Shown one piece after another: positions 32,954-44,513 of a stretch of DNA of 64,000 nt. A program made the position numbers and the translations under genes. The stretch covers positions 7,038,600 to 7,102,599 of the forward strand of contig OZ007515.1 of the NCBI GenBank assembly GCA_963931865.1, written 5' to 3'. Source of the DNA: Axinella damicornis. Its lineage: Eukaryota; Porifera; Demospongiae; Axinellida; Axinellidae. Each line of letters begins with the position of its first letter. Position 1 is the stretch's first letter. Below the pieces are notes generated by a model, which worked only from the letters and a program-made list of their open reading frames with translations, was not told the DNA's origin and did no database searches.

Positions 32954-34313
32954 GTGCTGGAACTATGCTACAATCAGCTGTCTGGGGTTGGAGGATCTTG
33001 ACCCCAGACCACCACCACAGCTCCAGCGTCTTGGAGTGGGTTACAACTGCCTCGTGTCCCTCTACCTCACCCCATCACATTGGTGAGACTCAATTGCCAA
33101 CTGAGCAGTATTAGGTGTCTGCAGATCAGCCCAACACTGGCTATTGCAGGTCAATGTTGTTTGTAGAAATTGGTCTGTGTGTGTCCATTTGAGTGGGGGG
33201 GGGCTGAGTATCTGGCTCTGAGATAACTTCCAGTTACAGTGGGGCTAGTTTCAGTGTTGACCAGCGGATCTAGCAACAGGGGATGTAGGCAAACACCAAT
33301 AGTTGGCAAACTATTCTTCCCCAACCTGTTATAGCTTGGCAGTTAACACTGTGGTTATTACCCCGCGCGCGCATGCGCGAAGCAGGGTTAAGCAATCGGT
33401 TTTGTCTGTCTGTCGTCTGTCAGGCGAAAAGAATTGAAATCTACTCTCATAAACCATCGAAATGGAGTCAAACAATAGCAAATAGCAAAAAACTGCTCTA
33501 TGTGTACCTGAATGAAGTCAAGGCGCTCCGTTTCGCTGTATTTCGGCTATTTCCTACTTTTCATAACTATTCATAACATTGGCTCCACCTCTTCGTGACT
33601 TCAAGAACAGGACACGCAGTGCACTTGGAAACTTCATGCTTCGAGGTGACCGCTAGGAAACAGTGCTTTCTCACGATCTATGTACTTCACAGACATCATG
33701 GCTATTGTTTCGGCTGTTTTTTCCAGCTATTTCCTATTATTCGTAACATTTGGCCCCACCTCTCCAGCTTCACAATATAGTATATACGGTAAGCGGTCAC
33801 TCCCACACCTTGGATATGGCCATACACGAACACAGTATATGCGATAGCAGCCCTATTCGATGCGCATCGGCAGAGATGTCACGTCCATTGTAGCTGCACT
33901 GCATGCATCCTGGCCCTGACGTTCAGCGCGGGGTATGTGTTCTATGAACACCTCTAGTTAGTTCTGCACCCACCTCTCCCCCTCCCTCCACCCCCCTCCC
34001 CCTCTCTCCACACCCTCCCTCCAACCCTTGCCCCCTCCCTCCATCCCCTCCCTCCACCCCCTCCCTCCATCCCCTCCCTCCACACCCTCCCTCCATCCCA
34101 TCCCTCCACCCCTCCCTCCATCCCCTCCCCCTCCCTCCCCTCCTCCCTCCACCCCCTCCCTCCACCCACTCCCCCTGCACACACAACCCCAGGAACTCCC
34201 TCCTTTCCCTGGACCTGAGTCACAACCATCTCTCCAGCCTCCCCTCAACCCTCCACACACTCACAGTACTGACAACACTGAGGAATCTTCTGTTGGTCGG
34301 AGACCCCCTGACA
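32954..34313 (+). CDS. Leucine-rich-repeat exons, LRRC43-like
   Basis: Two exons with clean boundaries lie at 32954-33082 and 34193-34313. The first encodes VLELCYNQLSG and, after an extra G in a GGGG run, LEDLDPRPPPQLQRLGVGYN then CLVSLYL. The second encodes NSLLSLDLSHNHLSSLPSTL and LRNLLLVGDPLT, two leucine-rich repeats with the LxxLxLxxNxL pattern. PPP-Q-L-Q-R-L-G-V-G-Y-N and the following NPL-like turn recall LRRC43, a ciliary LRR protein, but the assignment is tentative. A polypyrimidine CCCTCCCTCCAC array fills most of the intron (33968-34170). The exons sit between the RhoGEF fragment and POLE on the same strand. Confidence 0.5.
33359..33957 (+). mobile_element. Helentron-like non-autonomous element (HINE), copy 1
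   Basis: The 5' end TACCCCGCGCGCGC has its inverse GCGCGGGGTA at 33926-33935, just before a terminal hairpin (GTGTTC-TAT-GAACAC, 33937-33951) and the end CTCTAG. It is inserted between T and T, with no duplication. The asymmetric inverted repeat with the 3' one upstream of the terminal hairpin is the layout described for Helentron/Helitron2-associated elements. Confidence 0.7.
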
Positions 34314-34589
34314 GTAAGTACATGCATCCACACCATTGCAAAGGATACATGTATGCAGACTGTGTAGTATTACCTTGCAATCACTCCAGGTCCTGTATAG
34401 CTGCCATTGCTTTCTGACCATTCCTATTTTATGAGCAGTATTATTGACTCAGTCGTGTAGTAATTGTTCAGAGGCTCTCCATGCTTGCAGAGTTTGAGCA
34501 CTGGAATGTTCTAGTATAGCTGCCATTGCTTTCTGACCACTCGTATTTATAAGCAGTATGGGACATCGCATCATATGTTCACAGTAATT

Positions 34590-34811
34590 GGAGCAATTCA
34601 GGCGTACGTACGAACTGGGACAAGACATAAGTACAAGCTGGTGGACACAATCTGTGACCATGCACTGAAGTGTCCACAAGTTGAGAGAAAAGTAATGGAT
34701 GTGAGGTATCAAACTGAGTTGTCCTACATGTACCAGTTCCTCTACCAGGAGGGGGTGTTTGCTTGGTCATTATGTAAACTACATAATAATTATGCAACCT
34801 TACTGACATAG
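34590..34811 (+). other. Open frame of unknown nature
   Basis: A 70-codon frame (TGTRHKYKLVDTICDHALKC, VRYQTELSYMYQFLYQEG) has protein-like composition but no recognised family and no clear splice sites. It may be an exon or chance. A second acceptor/donor-bounded candidate exon without recognised family lies at 37605-37689. Confidence 0.2.
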
Positions 34812-34929
34812 AACCTTGCTTCTTACTGTGCACAGTCTGTGACTAGGGGTTTGGTAAAGGATGCATGCAACCTTTGCACTGTAGTGTATTGACACGCAAT
34901 GCCTAGACCCAGAGACACTATGAATACAT

Positions 34930-35104
34930 TAAAATTTTAAGACTAGTGACGCCCGACCTACATACTTCAATTTACTAAGCCTCGAACTCAGCAAAGAATG
35001 TTCGAGAACGTTGGGCATGGGCTGGAAGCTTCCAGAACAGCTGGCGGATGCAATATCAGCGAGCAGCAGTCAAAGCACGCACAATTTGGGAGCTGCAGTT
35101 GAAG
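34930..35104 (-). repeat. Dispersed minisatellite-bearing repeat, copy D (truncated)
   Basis: In reverse it carries the conserved 3' segment (GGTCGGGCGTCAC, CTCGAACATTCTTTGCTGAG, TTGGGAGCT) and one or two internal units, then runs into a GT tract. Confidence 0.7.
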
Positions 35105-35131
35105 CGTGTGCATGTACATGTGTGTCAGTGT

Positions 35132-35221
<90 letters not shown>

Positions 35222-35395
35222 ATGTATGTGTGTGTCATGTGAGTGTGTGTATGCACATACATGTGTGTCAGTGTGTGTGTATGTGTGTGTGTGTGTGTCT
35301 CTGTGTGTGTGCGTGTGTATGTACGTGTGTGTGTGTCTCTGTGTGTGTGTGTGCTGTGTGTTTGTGTACATGTGTGTGTATGCGCATATGTGTGT
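35104..35395. repeat. (GT)n-rich microsatellite
   Basis: About 290 bp of TGTGTG with interruptions; no coding meaning. Confidence 0.95.
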
Positions 35396-35414
35396 TTGGG
35401 TTGGCAAGGATAAT

Positions 35415-36032
35415 TACCCCGCGCGCGCATGTGCGAAGCGGGGTTAAGCAATCGGTTTTGTCCGTCTGTCTGTCAGTTGTCTGTCGCCCGCAAAAAATTG
35501 AAATCTCGCCACATAGACCCTCAAAAAACATCCAAATGGAGCCAAACAATAGCAAATAGCAAAAAACTGCTGTATGTGTACCTGACCGAAGTCAAGGCGC
35601 TCCGTTTCGCTGTATTGCGGCTATTTCCTACTTTTCATAACTATTCATAACATTGGCTCCACCTCTTCGTGACCTCAGTGTCCCATCAAGAACAAGACAC
35701 GCAGTGCATTTGGAAACTTCATGCTTCGAGATGACCGCTAGGAAACTGTTTTCTCACGATCTATGTACTTCACAGACATCGTGGCTATTGTTTCGGCTGT
35801 TTTTCCAGCTATTTCCTATTATTCGTAACATTTTGCCCCACCTCTCCAGCTTCACAATATTTATATATGCGGTAAGCGGTCACTCCCACACCTTGGATAT
35901 GGCCATACACGAAAACAGTATACGCGATAGCCGCCTCGGCAGAGATGTCACGTCGATTGTAGCTGCACTGCATGCATCCTGGCATGTAGCTAGACGTTCA
36001 GCGCGGGGTATGTGTTCTATGAACACCTCTAG
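35415..36032 (+). mobile_element. Helentron-like non-autonomous element (HINE), copy 2
   Basis: Same 5' end (TACCCCGCGCGCGCATG), interior (TTAAGCAATCGGTTTTGTC, TTTCATAACTATTCATAACA) and 3' end (GCGCGGGGTA, hairpin, CTCTAG) as the copy at 33.36 kb, again between T and T. The two copies lie 1.5 kb apart in the same orientation. Confidence 0.7.
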
Positions 36033-36048
36033 TTATGTGTGCATTTGG

Positions 36049-36083
<35 letters not shown>

Positions 36084-36827
36084 CGATATGTGGTGCAATT
36101 GGGGTGAGGAGGGTATGTGTGTGTGGTGTGTGTGGTGTGTGTGTTTGGGGTGGGGAGGGTTACCCGGTATGTGCAGGCCTGCCAACTCTCATGGTTAACC
36201 AGCTCAAACTCACGGAAATGCTGAGAGACTAGAGCTTGGACACATATACCCACAGATTACCGATCAGCCGATGGAACTAGTATTTGACAGCCTCATTCAC
36301 ATACAAGCCTGGGCATGAGACCAGGTGAGATTATGCACATGCGTGCGCAATTTTCCAATGGTGAGTACTCGAGTGACTGCAGCCCTGCATCAAGTGTAAT
36401 ATGTGAAGCAGGCACAGATTGTAGCAATACCACACAATGGATGCCATATGGGCTTACCTTTCACAGTTCACTTAGGCTAGGTTTGATGAGTCACTCCATT
36501 TGAATCAAGACTTGATTGAAGGGGCATTCTGTTCAATTCGTAACGAGACGCCTTTTTGGAAAAATTGTCTCCGCGGTTTGCTTGCAAGACTGATGCAAAT
36601 GTTGGACACAGCAGATGGTTTGACAAGATTTGCTCAGTAGCTAGCTATAGCTCAGAGATGAGATCAAATCTTGGCGCATGCTGCCGTACTGATGAAAGAC
36701 TTTACAGTGTGTCAACAGGCAAATACGTCACAATTTGTTGCACCAGTAGACACATAATATGATGAACAAACTTCAGTGAAAGGCGCACTGGTCATAACTT
36801 TGACTTGGACTGATAAAGTATACGCTG

Positions 36828-37202
36828 TAGCCTCGTTCCCAGGCTCCTCCCCATGCAGCTTTTTGTCGCATAAGTACAGTACCGTAGTCGCGCATTATTA
36901 GGCACATCTCACTTATAGGCGCATATTCGCTGTTAGGAGCAGGTTCAATTCTCGTCCCAGGTACTCGCTGTTAAGCGCTGCAGTCTTCTTCCAGAAACCC
37001 TGCCATTTTCGATCGGAAAACAGCTATAATTCTAATTGAAGCACACTTCCTAATCGAGGAATGTCATTTTTGTTATTAGGCGCATCTCGCTTATAGGCGC
37101 ATATTTCCTTCCTGTGGAGTTATAGGTGCATCCGCCTAATAACGCGCGACTACGGTATACGACAAAAAGCTGGGGGAAGAACCTGGCCTTGGAATGAGGC
37201 TA
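36828..37202. mobile_element. Mutator-like foldback MITE interrupted by a second MITE
   Basis: The outer element starts TAGCCTCGTTCCCAGGC and ends GGAATGAGGCTA, with CAGCTTTTTGTCG and CGACAAAAAGCTG arms. Inside it, 36882-37155 is a TA-flanked element with ends CCGTAGTCGCGC and GCGCGACTACGG and internal TTAGGCGCATCTCGCTTATA repeats. Nesting order is therefore clear. 36.1-36.8 and 37.2-38.1 kb otherwise show no supported gene, apart from a hairpin AGAGGTCAGTGCTT/AAGCACTGACCTCT at 37861-37923. Confidence 0.75.
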
Positions 37203-38145
37203 TACACGAGCACACAGACAAAGTGGCTTGAAGAGTAGACTTAGACAATGGAGGAATACTGATGTAGTCTACGAGCATCTAGCTAGCTACACGTTGCCTA
37301 CGTTGGTCAGTGGTTTCTCGTTGCTTCTTAGCCGTCTCCTCTCTCCGTCAGCTTGTAGCTGTTGTAGTCGTTGCTCTCTCTGTTCCGGACTCTCTTGTTC
37401 AGGCCTTCCGCCTTTTTCTCAGTCAGCTTGTATAGTCTACGTTCTTGGCGCTCCTCAGACGATCATTCTTGCGTATAGCTGCCTTGTTATCTGACTCTGG
37501 GCTGTTTTAGCCTCTCTAGCTGAAATCTCGCATGATTTAAATTCTTGTCTAGCACAGTAGGGTGCGGCCACATGCACATTACTAGTTAGTATGCCTGTCT
37601 TTGTAGATGAGGCATACTGCATTGAGAAATGGCGAGTTCTCCGCCCTTGTACCTCAGCTTCCACCCTCATCTTTGACACTAGTGTTGATGGTACGTATCA
37701 TGCTGCAGCAGACTTGGCATAGGTTGAATAGCCCTAACTTAAAAGCTGTCCGTTCTCTACCCTTCTGCCAATGACTACGCCCCGATGACTATGCCTAAGC
37801 ATAGTATAAGTTAGTTGTATCCCTGGCCAGCAGGATGTAAGACCCGTTACATCCCTTGGGAGAGGTCAGTGCTTTCGTTCCGCCTCGGCACTTCCTCGGC
37901 TCCACTCAAGCACTGACCTCTACTTGAAGGATTGTGTCTGTCTCTCGCAAGAAGACACTCAAGACAGCAGGTTTGTACTCAGCGAGGGCATATTCAGACG
38001 TGAGAAAGGGGGGGGGGGGGGGGGGGGGGGAACTGCAAACATATCAGAATGACTTCATGTTGTTATTACACTCCTGAAAATTGTGGCGCGTATGTAAAGT
38101 AATATGCACACACACACACACACACACACACACTCCCTCACACAG

Positions 38146-41100
38146 ATTGCAACCCCAGGGCAATTCACCCTCTGGTCACTGGTTGGTGAAGACCTCCACA
38201 AGCTCAACCTGACCATCCCTCGTGTGTTCTATGTCAATTGCCGTACCACAAAGGAGTTGCAGGGGGAGGGGACAGCCTGGCGACGGGTGTCCCAATTCCT
38301 ACCATGTTCTGCCCCCGTTTTCCACCTCAGCGAGTACTGTGTATCTGAGGAGATATTCCAGGAGCATGGTGGGTGAGATGTGTGGGTGTGTGGGGAGGTG
38401 TGTGTTATATATGTACGCGTTATATTTGTATGCGTATGTGTGTATCAATATATTAAGATTTTAAGTGTGTGTGTGTGAGTGACGGAAGTGGGATGTTCGT
38501 GGGGCGGGACTAGACTAGTGACGCACGACCTTCGTACTTCAATTTACTGAACCTCAAACTCCGCAGAGAACGTTCGAGAACATTAGGCATGGGCTGGAAT
38601 CTTCCAGAACAGGTGAGGCTACAAGAGTTAAGCTGATGCAATCGGGGAGCAGCAGTCGAAGCGAATGCAATCGGGGAGCAGCAGCCGAAGCAGACGCAAT
38701 CGGGGAGCAGTTGAAACAGAAGCAGCTGAAGCAGACACAAGTGGTGAGCAGCAGCTGAAGCGGACGCAAACGGGGAACAACAGTTGAAGCGGATCAATGC
38801 AATGGGCGAGCAGCAGCTGAAGCGGACGCAATCGGGGAGCAGCAGCTCTGACATAGAGCTGTCTGGCGCCGAATTACACACGTAGGCGAACAAGGGGAAG
38901 TAGCTGAGCGAGCAAAGCAAGCTCAGCTATTTGTACATTAATTATCAGAGAACGTGATAGCGTTCTCTATTTAGGGATGGCCAAGGAATTTCGAATTTAC
39001 CATACTGATTCACTAGCAGGAAAACGGCAAAAGAAGCTACAAAGGCCCAAACCAAGCATGCAGACAGAATGACACTGCCTAGTAGTTCACAAAAACACTC
39101 TTAAGGTAGCATTATACGTACCTTTACCGTTAGGGTACCTTTAACCGTCGGGGCCCCGACGGTTAAAGGTACCCTAACGGTAAAGGTATAATGCTACCTT
39201 TAAGGTAGCATTATACCTTTACCGTTAGGGTACCTTTAACCGTCGGGGCCCCGACGGTTAAAGGTACCCTAACGGTAAAGGTATAATGCTACCTTTAAGG
39301 TAGCATTATACCTTTACCGTTAGGGTACCTTTAACCGTCGGGGCCCCGACGGTTAAAGGTACCCTAACGGTAAAGGTATAATGCTACCTTTAAGGTAGCA
39401 TTATACCTTTACCGTTAGGGTACCTTTAACCGTCGGGGCCCCGACGGTTAAAGGTACCCTAACGGTAAAGGTATAATGCTACCTTTAAGGTAGCATTATA
39501 CCTTTACCGTTAGGGTACCTTTAACCGTCGGGGCCCCGACGGTTAAAGGTACCCTAACGGTAAAGGTATAATGCTACCTTTAAGGTAGCATTATACCTTT
39601 ACCGTTAGGGTACCTTTAACCGTCGGGGCCCCGACGGTTAAAGGTACCCTAACGGTAAAGGTATAATGCTACCTTTAAGGTAGCATTATACCTTTACCGT
39701 TAGGGTACCTTTAACCGTCGGGGCCCCGACGGTTAAAGGTACCCTAACGGTAAAGGTATAATGCTACCTTTAAGGTAGCATTATACCTTTACCGTTAGGG
39801 TACCTTTAACCGTCGGGGCCCCGACGGTTAAAGGTACCCTAACGGTAAAGGTATAATGCTACCTTTAAGGTAGCATTATACCTTTACCGTTAGGGTACCT
39901 TTAACCGTCGGGGCCCCGACGGTTAAAGGTACCCTAACGGTAAAGGTATAATGCTACCTTTAAGGTAGCATTATACCTTTACCGTTAGGGTACCTTTAAC
40001 CGTCGGGGCCCCGACGGTTAAAGGTACCCTAACGGTAAAGGTATAATGCTACCTTTAAGGTAGCATTATACCTTTACCGTTAGGGTACCTTTAACCGTCG
40101 GGGCCCCGACGGTTAAAGGTACCCTAACGGTAAAGGTATAATGCTACCTTTAAGGTAGCATTATACCTTTACCGTTAGGGTACCTTTAACCGTCGGGGCC
40201 CCGACGGTTAAAGGTACCCTAACGGTAAAGGTATAATGCTACCTTTAAGGTAGCATTATACCTTTACCGTTAGGGTACCTTTAACCGTCGGGGCCCCGAC
40301 GGTTAAAGGTACCCTAACGGTAAAGGTATAATGCTACCTTTAAGGTAGCATTATACCTTTACCGTTAGGGTACCTTTAACCGTCGGGGCCCCGACGGTTA
40401 AAGGTACCCTAACGGTAAAGGTATAATGCTACCTTTAAGGTAGCATTATACCTTTACCGTTAGGGTACCTTTAACCGTCGGGGCCCCGACGGTTAAAGGT
40501 ACCCTAACGGTAAAGGTATAATGCTACCTTTAAGGTAGCATTATACCTTTACCGTTAGGGTACCTTTAACCGTCGGGGCCCCGACGGTTAAAGGTACCCT
40601 AACGGTAAAGGTATAATGCTACCTTTAAGGTAGCATTATACCTTTACCGTTAGGGTACCTTTAACCGTCGGGGCCCCGACGGTTAAAGGTACCCTAACGG
40701 TAAAGGTATAATGCTACCTTTAAGGTAGCATTATACCTTTACCGTTAGGGTACCTTTAACCGTCGGGGCCCCGACGGTTAAAGGTACCCTAACGGTAAAG
40801 GTATAATGCTACCTTTAAGGTAGCATTATACCTTTACCGTTAGGGTACCTTTAACCGTCGGGGCCCCGACGGTTAAAGGTACCCTAACGGTAAAGGTATA
40901 ATGCTACCTTTAAGGTAGCATTATACCTTTACCGTTAGGGTACCTTTAACCGTCGGGGCCCCGACGGTTAAAGGTACCCTAACGGTAAAGGTATAATGCT
41001 ACCTTTAAGGTAGCATTATACCTTTACCGTTAGGGTACCTTTAACCGTCGGGGCCCCGACGGTTAAAGGTACCCTAACGGTAAAGGTATAATGCTACCTT

Positions 41101-44100
41101 TAAGGTAGCATTATACCTTTACCGTTAGGGTACCTTTAACCGTCGGGGCCCCGACGGTTAAAGGTACCCTAACGGTAAAGGTATAATGCTACCTTTAAGG
41201 TAGCATTATACCTTTACCGTTAGGGTACCTTTAACCGTCGGGGCCCCGACGGTTAAAGGTACCCTAACGGTAAAGGTATAATGCTACCTTTAAGGTAGCA
41301 TTATACCTTTACCGTTAGGGTACCTTTAACCGTCGGGGCCCCGACGGTTAAAGGTACCCTAACGGTAAAGGTATAATGCTACCTTTAAGGTAGCATTATA
41401 CCTTTACCGTTAGGGTACCTTTAACCGTCGGGGCCCCGACGGTTAAAGGTACCCTAACGGTAAAGGTATAATGCTACCTTTAAGGTAGCATTATACCTTT
41501 ACCGTTAGGGTACCTTTAACCGTCGGGGCCCCGACGGTTAAAGGTACCCTAACGGTAAAGGTATAATGCTACCTTTAAGGTAGCATTATACCTTTACCGT
41601 TAGGGTACCTTTAACCGTCGGGGCCCCGACGGTTAAAGGTACCCTAACGGTAAAGGTATAATGCTACCTTTAAGGTAGCATTATACCTTTACCGTTAGGG
41701 TACCTTTAACCGTCGGGGCCCCGACGGTTAAAGGTACCCTAACGGTAAAGGTATAATGCTACCTTTAAGGTAGCATTATACCTTTACCGTTAGGGTACCT
41801 TTAACCGTCGGGGCCCCGACGGTTAAAGGTACCCTAACGGTAAAGGTATAATGCTACCTTTAAGGTAGCATTATACCTTTACCGTTAGGGTACCTTTAAC
41901 CGTCGGGGCCCCGACGGTTAAAGGTACCCTAACGGTAAAGGTATAATGCTACCTTTAAGGTAGCATTATACCTTTACCGTTAGGGTACCTTTAACCGTCG
42001 GGGCCCCGACGGTTAAAGGTACCCTAACGGTAAAGGTATAATGCTACCTTTAAGGTAGCATTATACCTTTACCGTTAGGGTACCTTTAACCGTCGGGGCC
42101 CCGACGGTTAAAGGTACCCTAACGGTAAAGGTATAATGCTACCTTTAAGGTAGCATTATACCTTTACCGTTAGGGTACCTTTAACCGTCGGGGCCCCGAC
42201 GGTTAAAGGTACCCTAACGGTAAAGGTATAATGCTACCTTTAAGGTAGCATTATACCTTTACCGTTAGGGTACCTTTAACCGTCGGGGCCCCGACGGTTA
42301 AAGGTACCCTAACGGTAAAGGTATAATGCTACCTTTAAGGTAGCATTATACCTTTACCGTTAGGGTACCTTTAACCGTCGGGGCCCCGACGGTTAAAGGT
42401 ACCCTAACGGTAAAGGTATAATGCTACCTTTAAGGTAGCATTATACCTTTACCGTTAGGGTACCTTTAACCGTCGGGGCCCCGACGGTTAAAGGTACCCT
42501 AACGGTAAAGGTATAATGCTACCTTTAAGGTAGCATTATACCTTTACCGTTAGGGTACCTTTAACCGTCGGGGCCCCGACGGTTAAAGGTACCCTAACGG
42601 TAAAGGTATAATGCTACCTTTAAGGTAGCATTATACCTTTACCGTTAGGGTACCTTTAACCGTCGGGGCCCCGACGGTTAAAGGTACCCTAACGGTAAAG
42701 GTATAATGCTACCTTTAAGGTAGCATTATACCTTTACCGTTAGGGTACCTTTAACCGTCGGGGCCCCGACGGTTAAAGGTACCCTAACGGTAAAGGTATA
42801 ATGCTACCTTTAAGGTAGCATTATACCTTTACCGTTAGGGTACCTTTAACCGTCGGGGCCCCGACGGTTAAAGGTACCCTAACGGTAAAGGTATAATGCT
42901 ACCTTTAAGGTAGCATTATACCTTTACCGTTAGGGTACCTTTAACCGTCGGGGCCCCGACGGTTAAAGGTACCCTAACGGTAAAGGTATAATGCTACCTT
43001 TAAGGTAGCATTATACCTTTACCGTTAGGGTACCTTTAACCGTCGGGGCCCCGACGGTTAAAGGTACCCTAACGGTAAAGGTATAATGCTACCTTTAAGG
43101 TAGCATTATACCTTTACCGTTAGGGTACCTTTAACCGTCGGGGCCCCGACGGTTAAAGGTACCCTAACGGTAAAGGTATAATGCTACCTTAATGTGTCCC
43201 GACGGTTAAAGGTACCCTAACGGTAAAGGTATAATGCTATACCTTTAACCGTCGGGGCCCCGACGGTTAAAGGTACCCTAACGGTAAAGGTATAATGCTA
43301 CCTTAATGTGTCCGTATGTCTGCAAACTGGCAAGAACAGCAGTTTTGGCTAGCTGCCATTCGACGAAATTGTAGCACGACGCCATTTTGAGGCAGCCAGA
43401 GGTCACGCGTTCCGCCAATTGCGCATGCGCATTTCACATGCAAGCGCAAGTTGTGTTGTGATAGCTGCGTTTGAGACACTTACTGAATCCTTGTCAATCC
43501 GTCATCTGCACTCACTACCGCTGAGAGGAATTTCTACCAACCTGTTCTTGTCAAGATCTATCCTGGCTGTGCCATCATAGGGGCGTGGCTTTCTTTTTCA
43601 TGACGTAGCTACAGTGCAGAACAAGACTTTGTACTTGTACCAATACTGACCAGAACTGTGAGTGAGGCTGGAGTTTTAAATTATTTTATGGAGCCATTGC
43701 ATGTACGTGACCTATAATTATGACTGCCATCAAGCTCTCTGATCTGATGAAGGGTGAATGCCCACCACAGGGCCTCCCAAAGACTTGTAGCTAGCTGATG
43801 ACAAGAGCAACATGCGTAGAACAATATTATTAATGGAAGCAACAAAGCCTGCTCAATGCCCAGCAGAAGGTCCACATCCATCACTGCCATCATGAGAGAC
43901 TGTCATAGCTTTCCTTTCCTGACATGGTGATTAGGTACATGTAACAACACCTTAAATCTGACATCCGAGGGCATAGCTACATCCAGTACCCCTGTACCCA
44001 ATCCCTGTACCCTTATGGTGATGTTGCACATACCATGACTAATAAGCTACGCATTTCATGCGCTCAAAAAAGTGCACAAACTAGGGGCAAAAAATTTTTC

Positions 44101-44464
44101 CCCAAAAATTTCTAGGGGATTTAGTGATGGCCTGTCACATTCCATGCACCTCACGAAAAACCTAAGAAACAAGAGGAAATGCCATTAACCAGCCTCAGTC
44201 CCATCCCATCCCTAAATTCTACATTTTTAAAAATAAATGGGATGGGACTGAGGCTGGTTAATGGCATTTCCTCTTGTTTCTTAGGTTTTTCGTGAGGTGC
44301 ATGGAATGTGACAGGCCATCACTAAATTCCCTAGAATTTTTTGGGGGAAATTTTTTGCCCCTAGTGATTATGTGTGTCAATGTGTGTGTGTGACAGCAGC
44401 ATGTGCTGTGTGTGTGTTGATGTGTGTTACAGTACATGTATATGTATGCACTTTGTTTGTATTT

Positions 44465-44513
<49 letters not shown>

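Noticed and set aside
33923..34417. Gly/Glu/Trp-rich minus frames and Pro-rich plus frame
   Set aside because: Pyrimidine array (CCCTCCCTCCAC) in the intron before the second LRR exon.
35011..35559. 182-codon Cys/Val-rich frame and His/Thr-rich frames on the other strand
   Set aside because: Products of a (GT)n microsatellite; the same applies at 13.8, 19.8, 36.05 and 44.4 kb.
33359..36032. Reading the 33.36 and 35.42 kb repeats as long terminal repeats of one retrotransposon
   Set aside because: No TG...CA ends or target duplication, no gag/pol between them, a third 3' end elsewhere, and terminal hairpin structure fits Helentron-type elements.
39103..43190. Regular direct repeats resembling a CRISPR array
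   Set aside because: Units are contiguous palindromes without unique spacers, in a eukaryotic intron, with no cas genes.
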